DNA of 6,019 nt, from assembly GCA_900555915.1 (NCBI GenBank), contig USNC01000098.1, positions 1 through 6,019 on the forward strand, in the 5' to 3' direction. Positions 1 through 5,812 of the stretch are shown here, piece after piece. The notes beneath the pieces are model-generated. The model did not search any database and was not told the origin of the DNA. It saw only the letters and a list, made by a program, of their open reading frames with translations. The position numbers and the translations under genes are program-made. The DNA comes from an uncultured Porphyromonadaceae bacterium (lineage in GTDB: Bacteria; Bacteroidota; Bacteroidia; Bacteroidales; Muribaculaceae). Numbering within the stretch: position 1 is the first letter of the stretch; each line of letters starts with the position of its first letter.

Positions 1-336
1 CGAGACTGTGTATAGCCAGAACAAGGGTCCGAACTGGACTGCATCTCCGGCCGACAGGCAATAGAAACCGGCAGCCGCCATGAAGGCACCTGCTACAAGA
101 TGGCACAGACTGAGCATCTTCTGAGCCTGTATCCATCGGTCGGCCACTATTCCTATTATGGCCGGCATGAACATCGAGACTATGCCTTGCACCGCATAAA
201 ACCACTTGATGTCGTTGGCCAGTCCGATACGACCGAGATAATTACCCAAAGACGTGAGATAGGCACCCCACACAGCGAATTCCAGAAAACTCAGCAGAGC
301 GAGTCTGGCCTTGAGAGAGAAACACTCATTTTTCAT
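1..336 (-). CDS. MFS permease, nucleoside:H+ symporter family (N-terminal part only)
   Basis: The first 112 codons are visible; the rest lies beyond the left edge. The protein begins MKNECFSLKARL and is strongly hydrophobic, with likely membrane helices near residues 10-30, 43-64 and 74-97. A GIVADRW stretch (62-68) after the second helix matches MFS motif A (GxxxDR). Segments such as FLEFAVWGAYLTSLG and MPAIIGIVADRW resemble the NupG/XapB-type nucleoside:H+ symporters common in Bacteroidetes, which import nucleosides across the inner membrane by proton symport; this family call is from memory of the family, not a search. The ATG at 336-334 follows an A/T-rich leader. It lies 34 nt downstream of the murB-fusion stop on the same strand, with no terminator between, so it is probably the third gene of that operon. 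Substrate cannot be told from this fragment. Confidence 0.82.
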   Translation of the reverse strand, partial: MKNECFSLKARLALLSFLEFAVWGAYLTSLGNYLGRIGLANDIKWFYAVQGIVSMFMPAIIGIVADRWIQAQKMLSLCHLVAGAFMAAAGFYCLSAGDAVQFGPLFWLYTVS

Positions 337-370
337 CGTTATTATATTTAAGACAACTATTTGGATGGGA

Positions 371-2161
371 TCAATCGATAGTTATGATTTCATTGTCGTA
401 GGCGAACTCCACACCTTCCGGAAGCAGTGCCGACACTTCCTCGTGCCTTCCGAGCATATGGCAGGCGTGTGTGAGATAGGTGCGCCGGGGCTTTAACTCG
501 GCTATAAGCTCCAGAGCCTCAGGAAGAATGATATGTGCGAAATGCGGCTGCTCTATCCTCAGGCAATTCAGAATCAAGACATCAAGCCCCATCAGTTTCT
601 CCTTCTCGCTCGCGGCAATTGTCTTCGCATCCGTGACATAAGCGAAATTACCAATTCGATATGCCGTGATAGGAAGACGCCCGTGCATCACCTCCACCGG
701 TGTTATCTTAAGGCCGTCTATCATAAAAGGAGAGTCGCCTATGGTACGCAGATCGAGTTTCGGCACCCCGGGATACGGATTCTCGCGGAAACAATAGTCT
801 ATTCTATTGTGCAGGTCGCGGGCCGTAAGCACATTGGCATAGACAAGAAGATCATGATAGGCGCAAAACGGACGAAGATCGTCGATGCCTCCTACATGGT
901 CGTAATGCTGATGGGTGAGCAGAACCGCATCAAGACGCCCTATTCCGTTCTGCAAAGCCTGCTGTCTGAGATCCGGAGACGCGTCTATAAGCAGACGCAA
1001 GCCACGGGTCTCCACCAGTATGGAAGCCCGCAGACGCTTGTCGCGGGGGTCGGCCGACGTGCATGTATGGCAAGTGCATCCTATCTCCGGAATGCCTTTC
1101 GACGTTCCGCTGCCGAGTATTGTGACTTTGATTGAGGAATCTATATAATTAACTTCCGGCTCGAGTTCGACACCGTATTTCATTTTGACATCAGCCACGA
1201 CTTTGTCGGCGAGTTGAGCCACATCGGCGCCTGTGGCACCGCCTGCGTTTGCAATCACAAGAGGCTGCGACGGCCACACCTCAGCCCCTCCTACCCTGAG
1301 GCCCTTCAGACCTGCGTGGTCAATCAGCCAGGCAGCCGAGAGTTTGCATTTTCCGTCTTCGGAACACGGGAACACGGGCATGTCGTTGCCACGCGGCTTG
1401 ATTTCCTCCTGAAAAAAATAACTGCTAACCACAGGATTCTTGAAAAAGGAGCCCGCGCTCCCTGTCACTGCAGGATCGGGGAGTTTGGAATTTCTCAATC
1501 TTACCACTTCGTCGGCGACTTCCCTTATTGAGGGAGCATGCGACAGAGACTCCGCAAACTTCCTCAATGGCTGATAAGAAAGGTTCGCGGCCTGCGATCC
1601 GAAACGCAGACGATAACTTACCCTCATCACTATCATGCGGCCTTTATACTCATGTTTGAATATGGAATCGCGGTAGCCATACCGGCATTGTTCGGCACAC
1701 AGCGTCAGCGTCTTTCTCGTCTGAATATCGAAGCACTCCACCGAATGAATGAAATCGGCTGCCTCCGCGCCATAGGCGCCCACATTCTGGACTGCGGAGG
1801 CTCCGACCTCGCCCGGTATGCCTGCCAGATTCTCCAGACCGGCAATCCCGTGGGAAATACACCAGTCTACGATATCTGTCCACTTCTCACCTGCCCCGGC
1901 TATGACAAACACATTGTCGTCATCCTTGACATAATGTCTGATACCTTTGATCCTGGAATGAAGCACCATGCCCTTGAACGGATTAAGAAACAAGAGATTG
2001 GATCCCTCTCCGATATGAAGCAGATCATTCTCGATAAACTCAGGAGTCCGGCTTAAAGCAAGCAGTTCCTTTTCTGACTCATATTCTGCGAAAACAGCGG
2101 CACTGGCCGGCACGCCAAAAGTGGTCAGCGGGGTTATATCCTTATTGTATTCTATTCTCAT
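371..2161 (-). CDS. murB: UDP-N-acetylmuramate dehydrogenase (MurB, type I) fused to a PhnP-like MBL-fold hydrolase
   Basis: A 596-residue two-domain cytoplasmic protein. Residues 1-341 are a full-length MurB, the FAD enzyme that uses NADPH to reduce UDP-GlcNAc-enolpyruvate to UDP-MurNAc in peptidoglycan synthesis. Visible are GEGSNLLF (51-58), the FAD-binding block 108-131 (NLAGIPGEVGAS, then QNVGAYG), YRDSIFK (163-169) with the catalytic-type Arg164, GSAGSFFKNP (234-243) with proton donor Ser238, and EPE (334-336) bearing the catalytic Glu. The YRDS block and length indicate type I. Residues 344-596 are a metallo-beta-lactamase-fold domain starting IKVTILGSGTSKG. It keeps all PhnP-type ligands: Cys362, Cys364 and Cys367 with His568 (structural zinc), and HxHxDH 417-422, His493, Asp511 and His565 (dinuclear active site). 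There is no stop codon or linker between the domains. The ATG overlaps the stop of the lipoprotein gene by 4 nt (ATGA). The hydrolase substrate is unknown; PhnP itself cleaves cyclic phosphodiesters. Confidence 0.93.
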   Translation of the reverse strand: MRIEYNKDITPLTTFGVPASAAVFAEYESEKELLALSRTPEFIENDLLHIGEGSNLLFLNPFKGMVLHSRIKGIRHYVKDDDNVFVIAGAGEKWTDIVDWCISHGIAGLENLAGIPGEVGASAVQNVGAYGAEAADFIHSVECFDIQTRKTLTLCAEQCRYGYRDSIFKHEYKGRMIVMRVSYRLRFGSQAANLSYQPLRKFAESLSHAPSIREVADEVVRLRNSKLPDPAVTGSAGSFFKNPVVSSYFFQEEIKPRGNDMPVFPCSEDGKCKLSAAWLIDHAGLKGLRVGGAEVWPSQPLVIANAGGATGADVAQLADKVVADVKMKYGVELEPEVNYIDSSIKVTILGSGTSKGIPEIGCTCHTCTSADPRDKRLRASILVETRGLRLLIDASPDLRQQALQNGIGRLDAVLLTHQHYDHVGGIDDLRPFCAYHDLLVYANVLTARDLHNRIDYCFRENPYPGVPKLDLRTIGDSPFMIDGLKITPVEVMHGRLPITAYRIGNFAYVTDAKTIAASEKEKLMGLDVLILNCLRIEQPHFAHIILPEALELIAELKPRRTYLTHACHMLGRHEEVSALLPEGVEFAYDNEIITID

Positions 2162-3084
2162 TGTCTGAAAGATGTTAGAATTCCGTCAGTAAAAAACAGA
2201 TAAGTACCGTCGGCATACTGCCATAGATCCACGGTCTGCGATGAAGTCCTGCCGGCGTTTATATCATCCGGATTTCCGATAGCCAGTTTGCACTCCTCCT
2301 TGCTCATGCCGATTCCGACTTTACCTGACTGAATAAGTCTCCAGTTGTCGTCTGAAACCCTGGGATATCTGGCATGAGGATCGTCGAGAAAGAAAAGGGC
2401 GGCGAAGTTTCTGCTGTCGGCGATATCGGAAGTATAATTCATATACATGTATGAGACCTCTCCATCGCGCGAGATCTTGACTTTCATAGGGAAATCGCCG
2501 TCGGAAGGCATCACGCCAATCACCTTGACCTCGACATATTTGAGTCCATCCTTTCGCTTTCCGGCCTCATCATACCAGAGATTGCTTTTTGTCCATAGCG
2601 AACGCCCGTCAAGTTTCTCGCTCCATGCGTGAGCTAGATCCACATCTGCAAGCAGAGGCATCTTGCTGCTGACTATCTCTGAAAGCGCCTCCGCCACAGG
2701 CCTCCCCGTATTGTAGCGATAGATAGAAGACCCATCTGAAAACAAGATCACACACTCCTCTTTCAAGTCTGGGGTGATACGGCTTTCATAACCGGCAAAC
2801 TGAAGAACGCGTCCTCTTACAGAATCGGTTGGCACACCCGACAGGGAGGACGGGTCGAACACAAACATGGAGCGGTCGCTCATAGCCAGAAATTTCTTGC
2901 CGGGCTCCCATTCACTCAATGGAGTGCCGGATATGGCGCTTGCGAATATCTGCTCTTCTGACCTTACCATCATCTTAAGGTCATCTTTATTCATCGTGAT
3001 TTTTTTCGTGCTTTCAATTCCTGTGCTGCAGGAGGCTCCCGCCAACAAAGCCGCCAATGAAACTGCCAGAATCAATCTACGCAC
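2158..3084 (-). CDS. Predicted lipoprotein with a C-terminal BamE/SmpA-like domain
   Basis: A predicted envelope lipoprotein of 308 residues. I placed the start at the GTG at 3084-3082 because it gives a classic signal peptide: RR, then a hydrophobic core (LILAVSLAALLAG), then ASC with Cys19 as the lipidation site. The lipobox has Gly at -3, which is loose but accepted in Bacteroidetes. A TTG at 3117 would add 11 residues (MNAVLLDHIIS) and cannot be excluded; no ATG is available. The middle (about 30-240) shows no family I recognise. The last ~50 residues (VGIGMSKEECKLAIGNPDDIN, then WQYADGTYLFFTDGILTSF) resemble the small BamE/SmpA fold: a GMSKEE helix followed by strands. The stop overlaps the murB start (ATGA), so translation is probably coupled. 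An envelope role beside cell-wall synthesis is inferred only. This could equally be annotated as a hypothetical lipoprotein. Confidence 0.8.
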   Translation of the reverse strand: MRRLILAVSLAALLAGASCSTGIESTKKITMNKDDLKMMVRSEEQIFASAISGTPLSEWEPGKKFLAMSDRSMFVFDPSSLSGVPTDSVRGRVLQFAGYESRITPDLKEECVILFSDGSSIYRYNTGRPVAEALSEIVSSKMPLLADVDLAHAWSEKLDGRSLWTKSNLWYDEAGKRKDGLKYVEVKVIGVMPSDGDFPMKVKISRDGEVSYMYMNYTSDIADSRNFAALFFLDDPHARYPRVSDDNWRLIQSGKVGIGMSKEECKLAIGNPDDINAGRTSSQTVDLWQYADGTYLFFTDGILTSFRQ

Positions 3085-3210
3085 CGAAATAATATGATCT
3101 AATAATACTGCGTTCAATTTATTTTATTTTGCGAGGATAAGGTTGCACAATTAAAAACAAAAAGAGTCTTCGTTTTGACACCTTATGTTTTTTTATTAGT
3201 AAATAAGATT

Positions 3211-3251
3211 AGACAACTTCATTGTCTGAACCTGTCGGAAAGTCCAGACAA
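3211..3251 (-). promoter_or_regulatory. Mutually exclusive leader hairpins upstream of the lipoprotein operon
   Basis: TTGTCTG at 3222-3228 can pair perfectly (7 bp, 16-nt loop) with CAGACAA at 3245-3251. Its first six bases can instead pair with AGACAA at 3211-3216 (6 bp, 5-nt loop). Both pairings use the same central segment, so only one can form at a time. The position is inside the predicted leader of the minus-strand operon. No U-tract follows the downstream hairpin, so this is not an obvious terminator/antiterminator pair. Confidence 0.3.
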
Positions 3252-3260
3252 GATCGGCTA

Positions 3261-3268
3261 CAAATTTA
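3261..3268 (-). promoter_or_regulatory. Candidate -7 box for the lipoprotein-murB-permease operon
   Basis: On the minus strand this reads TAAATTTG, an exact match to the Bacteroidetes -7 consensus TAnnTTTG. The -33 element is poor: 19 nt upstream there is only GTG in place of TTG. It is the best candidate between the operon and the tRNA and would leave a leader of roughly 140-170 nt. The weak -33 keeps this tentative. Confidence 0.4.
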
Positions 3269-3391
3269 ACCAAAAAAAATGACTTATCACCTATTGAGGG
3301 CTTAAAAAAAGCATATATCGCATCATTGGCCGCAGAAATTTCAGAGTATTTCAGAGATTTAAGAAAAAAATTAAAAATAATTGTTGAAAAA

Positions 3392-3423
3392 TTTGGTCAT
3401 ATCAAAAAAAAGCAGTAACTTTG
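3392..3423 (+). promoter_or_regulatory. Bacteroidetes-type promoter of tRNA-Met
   Basis: A -33 TTTG (3392-3395), a 20-nt spacer and a -7 TAACTTTG (3416-3423) match the primary sigma factor consensus of Bacteroidetes (TTG, 19-21 nt, TAnnTTTG). The mature tRNA begins 37 nt after the -7 box, so a short 5' leader must be removed by RNase P. Confidence 0.85.
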
Positions 3424-3460
3424 CACTCGCAAAACGGAAGATAACACTTCTGACAAGCAC

Positions 3461-3534
3461 GGCGGGATAGCTCAGTTGGTTAGAGCGTCGGATTCATAAC
3501 CCGGAGGTCTCGAGTTCAATTCTCGATCCCGCTA
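3461..3534 (+). tRNA. tRNA-Met (anticodon CAU)
   Basis: A 74-nt cloverleaf. Acceptor GGCGGGA pairs with TCCCGCT (six pairs plus a G1-U72 wobble). The D stem is GCTC/GAGC and the anticodon loop is TTCATAA, with CAT at 3495-3497. The T arm is TCGAG-TTCAATT-CTCGA and the discriminator is A73. CCA is not encoded (CTA follows A73), so it must be added after transcription. The anticodon stem (TCGGA/CCCGG) has an A31-C39 mismatch next to the loop and a U-G pair at 27-43. The G-C D stem and the absence of a C1-A72 mismatch argue against initiator tRNA. CAU is also used by tRNA-Ile2 (lysidine-modified), so elongator Met is the default call, not proven. Confidence 0.93.
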
Positions 3535-3536
3535 CT

Positions 3537-3567
3537 AAAAAGTCACCTTTTGAAGGTGACTTTTTTT
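3537..3567 (+). terminator. Bidirectional intrinsic terminator after tRNA-Met
   Basis: A perfect hairpin AGTCACCTT (3541-3549), loop TTG, AAGGTGACT (3553-3561) is followed by a T-run through 3567. It is preceded by AAAA, so the minus strand also has a hairpin followed by T's. It starts only a few bases after the tRNA and would end that transcript. Read the other way, it could stop leftover transcription from prfA. Confidence 0.9.
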
Positions 3568-3648
3568 GTTTACCCCACTCCTTTTCACGACTCCCTGTTT
3601 TCTACAGACAAGAGCATCCCCCGGACAGTACAGGGCAATAAAACGAGA

Positions 3649-3683
3649 CAGTGCGGCCCCATCCGCTCCGGGAGGCCACACTG
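3649..3683 (-). terminator. Terminator of prfA
   Basis: Stem CAGTGCGGCC (3649-3658) pairs with GGCCACACTG (3674-3683). The single mismatch is C-A on the plus strand but becomes G-U in minus-strand RNA, so the hairpin is fully paired only as minus-strand transcript. It is followed on that strand by TCTCGTTTTATTG. It lies 32 nt past the prfA stop. Confidence 0.65.
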
Positions 3684-3714
3684 CCGCATGCAGTCATATA
3701 AAACGACTGAAGAA

Positions 3715-4818
3715 TCAGATTTCAGACGCCTTGAGTTTCTCGGCGTTCTCGGCTATTATAAGTTTATCTATACACTCCTGGATATCGCCATCCATAAAAG
3801 TGCCGAGATTATACACTGTATAATTGATACGGTGGTCGGTGATTCTGCCCTGAGGGAAATTATAAGTACGGATTTTGGCGGATCGGTCGCCGGTGCTGAC
3901 CATGGTCTTCCTTCTCGACGCTATGTCGTCGAGATACTTCTGATGCTCGCGGTCATATATGAAGGTGCGCAGACGAGCCAGCGCACGCTCCTTGTTTTTG
4001 GGCTGGTCGCGCGTTTCGGTACATTCTATAAGAATCTCCTCCACCACGCCCGTATTCGGATTTTTCCAATTATACCGCAGACGCACTCCGGACTCCACCT
4101 TATTCACATTCTGCCCCCCGGCGCCACCCGACCTGAAGGTATCCCATCTTATCTCACCTTCATGTATCTCCACATCAAACTCCTCCGCCTCCGGAAGCAC
4201 CGCCACAGTAGCGGCCGAAGTGTGAACGCGCCCCTGTGTCTCGGTGGCAGGAACTCTCTGCACGCGATGCACACCGCTCTCATACTTCATGGTGCCATAG
4301 ACAAAATCTCCGGATAGGGAGAACACTATCTCCTTAAAGCCACCCGCAGCGCCCTCCGAGACATTGCTCACCGACAAGGTCCAGCCTTTCCTCTCAGCGA
4401 ATTTCTGATACATCCTGAAAAGATCGCCGGCAAAAAGCGCCGCCTCATCGCCTCCCGTGCCGCCTCTTATCTCCACAATGCAGTTTTTGGCATCGTCAGG
4501 ATCCGGCGGAATCATCAGGAGCTTTATTTCTTCCTCCATCTGCGGAATCTTGGCGGTCCCTTCCTCCAGTTCCTCCCTTGCCATGGCGCGCAACTCCTCA
4601 TCGGTCTCGACAGCCAGGACAGTTTTCGCCTCTTCTATATTCAGCAGCGTCCGGCGGTAGTCTGCGGCAGACTTCAGCAATTTCTCAAGATAATGATACT
4701 CCTTCGTCAGTTTCACATACCTCTTCTGATCTGCGATGACGGCAGGATCAGTAATCAAGGTCGATATTTCGTCAAATTTTGCGTCCAGTCCTTCCAGACG
4801 CTCCAGAATTGAAGCCAT
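3715..4818 (-). CDS. prfA: Peptide chain release factor 1 (RF1)
   Basis: A 367-residue class I release factor that recognises UAA and UAG in the ribosomal A site and triggers hydrolysis of peptidyl-tRNA. The RF1 identity is shown by the codon-reading tripeptide PAT (190-192, in RVPATETQGR); RF2 would have SPF there. The catalytic GGQ motif is at 234-236 in SGGAGGQNVNK; Gln236 is the residue usually methylated by PrmC. GGTGGDEAALFAGDLFRMY (119-137) is the conserved start of the core, and the N-terminal 1-100 is the helical domain. The C-terminus (STGDRSAKIRTYNFPQGR, then DHRINYT) is typical of RF1. Length is normal for the family (about 360). The ATG at 4818 is fixed by an in-frame TAA just upstream. 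No clear promoter lies in the 113 nt between it and the tRNA-Glu terminator, so partial readthrough from that transcript is possible. Confidence 0.97.
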   Translation of the reverse strand: MASILERLEGLDAKFDEISTLITDPAVIADQKRYVKLTKEYHYLEKLLKSAADYRRTLLNIEEAKTVLAVETDEELRAMAREELEEGTAKIPQMEEEIKLLMIPPDPDDAKNCIVEIRGGTGGDEAALFAGDLFRMYQKFAERKGWTLSVSNVSEGAAGGFKEIVFSLSGDFVYGTMKYESGVHRVQRVPATETQGRVHTSAATVAVLPEAEEFDVEIHEGEIRWDTFRSGGAGGQNVNKVESGVRLRYNWKNPNTGVVEEILIECTETRDQPKNKERALARLRTFIYDREHQKYLDDIASRRKTMVSTGDRSAKIRTYNFPQGRITDHRINYTVYNLGTFMDGDIQECIDKLIIAENAEKLKASEI

Positions 4819-4931
4819 AAAGATAAGTTATAATATAAATACAGCCGATGCAGACGAAATCATAGCGAGATGAAATACTTGAAGGCGACCCAACGCTCAG
4901 TTCCGCCGGCCATATGGATGATGGTAAAAGA

Positions 4932-4962
4932 AAAGACCAACACTCTTCGAGTGCTGGTCTTT
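4932..4962 (-). terminator. Intrinsic terminator of tRNA-Glu
   Basis: In minus-strand RNA, AAAGACCAGCACTC (4962-4949) pairs with GAGTGTTGGTCTTT (4945-4932) over 14 bp around a 3-nt loop. The one imperfect pair is G-U on this strand and A-C on the other, so it works as minus RNA. TCTTTTACC follows. The stem begins inside the last base of the encoded CCA, so the tRNA 3' end and terminator abut with no spacer. Confidence 0.88.
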
Positions 4963-5036
4963 GGTAGCCGATCCGGGACTCGAACCCGAGTCTCCACCGT
5001 GAGAGGGTGGCGTGCTAACCGCTACACTAATCGGCC
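4962..5036 (-). tRNA. tRNA-Glu (anticodon CUC)
   Basis: A full cloverleaf on the minus strand: acceptor GGCCGAT/ATCGGCT (with G1-U72), D stem GTGT/GCAC with loop AGCGGTTA, anticodon stem CCACC/GGTGG, loop CTCTCAC with anticodon CTC at 5003-5001, and T arm TCGGG-TTCGAGT-CCCGG with a U-G closing pair. The discriminator is A73 at 4965. The next three bases read CCA (4964-4962), so CCA is encoded here, unlike in the tRNA-Met of this window. The body without CCA is 72 nt. It decodes GAG. It has its own promoter and terminator and sits between rpsP and prfA. Confidence 0.95.
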
Positions 5037-5043
5037 TTTTTGT

Positions 5044-5070
5044 AATCATGATGGCTTGGCCATCATGATT
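5044..5070 (-). repeat. Perfect 12-bp inverted repeat in the tRNA-Glu 5' leader
   Basis: AATCATGATGGC (5044-5055) and GCCATCATGATT (5059-5070) are perfect complements around a 3-nt loop. The hairpin lies between the tRNA-Glu promoter and the mature 5' end, only 7 nt from G1. On the minus strand no T-run follows it (ACAAAAA), so it is not a terminator in that direction. On the plus strand GTGATTTTTT follows, but I see no plus-strand gene upstream that would use it. Confidence 0.7.
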
Positions 5071-5087
5071 GTGATTTTTTAACGATG

Positions 5088-5119
5088 CAAAATTAGTAAT
5101 TAATTTTGAACTGTGCAAA
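5088..5119 (-). promoter_or_regulatory. Bacteroidetes-type promoter of tRNA-Glu
   Basis: On the minus strand, -33 TTTG (5119-5116), a 20-nt spacer and -7 TAATTTTG (5095-5088). This is a full match to the Bacteroidetes consensus. Transcription would start near 5081, giving a leader of about 45 nt that contains the 5044-5070 hairpin. Confidence 0.83.
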
Positions 5120-5139
5120 TTTTTCAGTAAAAAAATTTG

Positions 5140-5157
5140 AAAAAAATTCATTTTTTT
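5140..5157 (-). terminator. Possible weak terminator of rpsP
   Basis: In minus-strand RNA, seven A's and seven U's can pair around TGAA, followed by CAAATTTTTTT. The stem is A-U only, so stability is low. It is the only hairpin with a T-run between the rpsP stop and the tRNA-Glu promoter; readthrough into tRNA-Glu is plausible. Confidence 0.3.
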
Positions 5158-5187
5158 AATTTCGCACCATTTGGAGGGGGTGTGAGA

Positions 5188-5727
5188 TTACTCGGCAGCA
5201 GACTCTTCTACCACTACAGTCTCCTCAACTACAGCTTCTTTAGCGGCAGCTTCCTCGGCTGCGAGCTTTTCAGCTTTCTTTTTTGCTACTGCCTCACCCT
5301 TGGCCTTATTCTGAGCAGCCTCTGCCTCGAAACGAGCCTTGGCGTCTTCAGCAGCTTTTGCATCTTTCTTAGCCTGGAATGCGTCAGCCACCTTGTTGCG
5401 GTCAGCCTTCCAAGCGTCGAAACGCTTCTGAGCCTCTTCTTCTGTGAAAGCGCCTTTCTTGACGCCACCACGGAGATGCTTCATGAGCATCACGCCTTCC
5501 TTGGAAAGGATGCTGCGAACTGTGTCGGTAGGAAGCGCACCTACTTCAACCCAATACAAAGCACGGTCGAAGTCTAAACTTATTGTAGCAGGATTAGTGT
5601 TCGGATTATAAGAACCTATCCTTTCAATAAATTTACCATCACGTGGTGCCCTGCTATCGGCGACTACAATAGGATAATAAGCGTAGCCTTTACGGCCATG
5701 ACGCTGCAATCTGATTTTTGTTGCCAT
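5188..5727 (-). CDS. rpsP: 30S ribosomal protein S16 (bS16) with long C-terminal extension
   Basis: A 179-residue S16. The core (1 to about 85) begins [20 protein letters not shown] and contains [22 protein letters not shown] and the stretch [21 protein letters not shown], all diagnostic of bS16, a small-subunit assembly protein that binds 16S rRNA. After about residue 95 comes a low-complexity tail rich in Ala, Lys and Glu, likely a long charged helix, with an acidic Val/Glu/Ala end. E. coli S16 is about 80 residues; extended versions of this size are usual in Bacteroidetes, so this is not a fusion artefact. The ATG at 5727 follows an A/T-rich leader without a Shine-Dalgarno. It has its own promoter about 85 nt upstream and appears monocistronic: rimM and trmD, its usual neighbours in Proteobacteria, are absent. 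Confidence 0.97.
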   Translation of the reverse strand: MATKIRLQRHGRKGYAYYPIVVADSRAPRDGKFIERIGSYNPNTNPATISLDFDRALYWVEVGALPTDTVRSILSKEGVMLMKHLRGGVKKGAFTEEEAQKRFDAWKADRNKVADAFQAKKDAKAAEDAKARFEAEAAQNKAKGEAVAKKKAEKLAAEEAAAKEAVVEETVVVEESAAE

Positions 5728-5812
5728 AAAACTTGCCGGTTTATTGATATTGAGATTAATTAAAATTCGCGATCAAGAACCAGAGTCGATGTCTTGTTCT
5801 CTCAAGCGGATG

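Larger units (their letters stand above)
3085..3460. other. AT-rich divergent intergenic region between the lipoprotein operon and tRNA-Met
   Basis: No coding sequence is supported here. On the minus side it holds a promoter-like box (3261-3268) and a leader of about 140 nt with competing inverted repeats (3211-3251) and a distant 7-bp inverted repeat (ATAAGGT 3137-3143 / ACCTTAT 3180-3186). On the plus side it holds the tRNA promoter (3392-3423), preceded by two copies of ATTTCAGAG (3338-3346 and 3348-3356). If the lipoprotein starts at the TTG at 3117, the left 33 bases are coding. Confidence 0.6.

Noticed and set aside
533..1135. 200-residue plus-strand open frame
   Set aside because: It lies fully antisense to the MBL half of the murB fusion, whose motifs are clear; no family features or promoter.
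3137..3186. ATAAGGT / ACCTTAT inverted repeat as an operator or hairpin
   Set aside because: 7 bp with a 36-nt gap in AT-rich DNA is weak; kept only as a note in the intergenic entry.
3234..3250. GGAAAGTCC, reminiscent of the conserved start of RNase P RNA
   Set aside because: No other RNase P elements and too little room before tRNA-Met; the rest is low-complexity AT-rich DNA.
3461..3534. Initiator tRNA-fMet
   Set aside because: It lacks the C1-A72 mismatch and the GGG/CCC run in the anticodon stem; the D stem is of elongator type.
3550..4317. 255-residue plus-strand open frame
   Set aside because: Antisense to prfA and starting inside the tRNA-Met terminator; a shadow frame.
4897..5151. 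84-residue minus-strand frame
   Set aside because: It reads straight through tRNA-Glu, its promoter and its terminator.
5137..5577. 146-residue Leu/Ser/Cys-rich plus-strand frame that looks membrane-like
   Set aside because: It is the antisense of the Ala/Lys/Glu-rich tail of S16, whose complement gives Ser/Leu/Phe/Cys runs.
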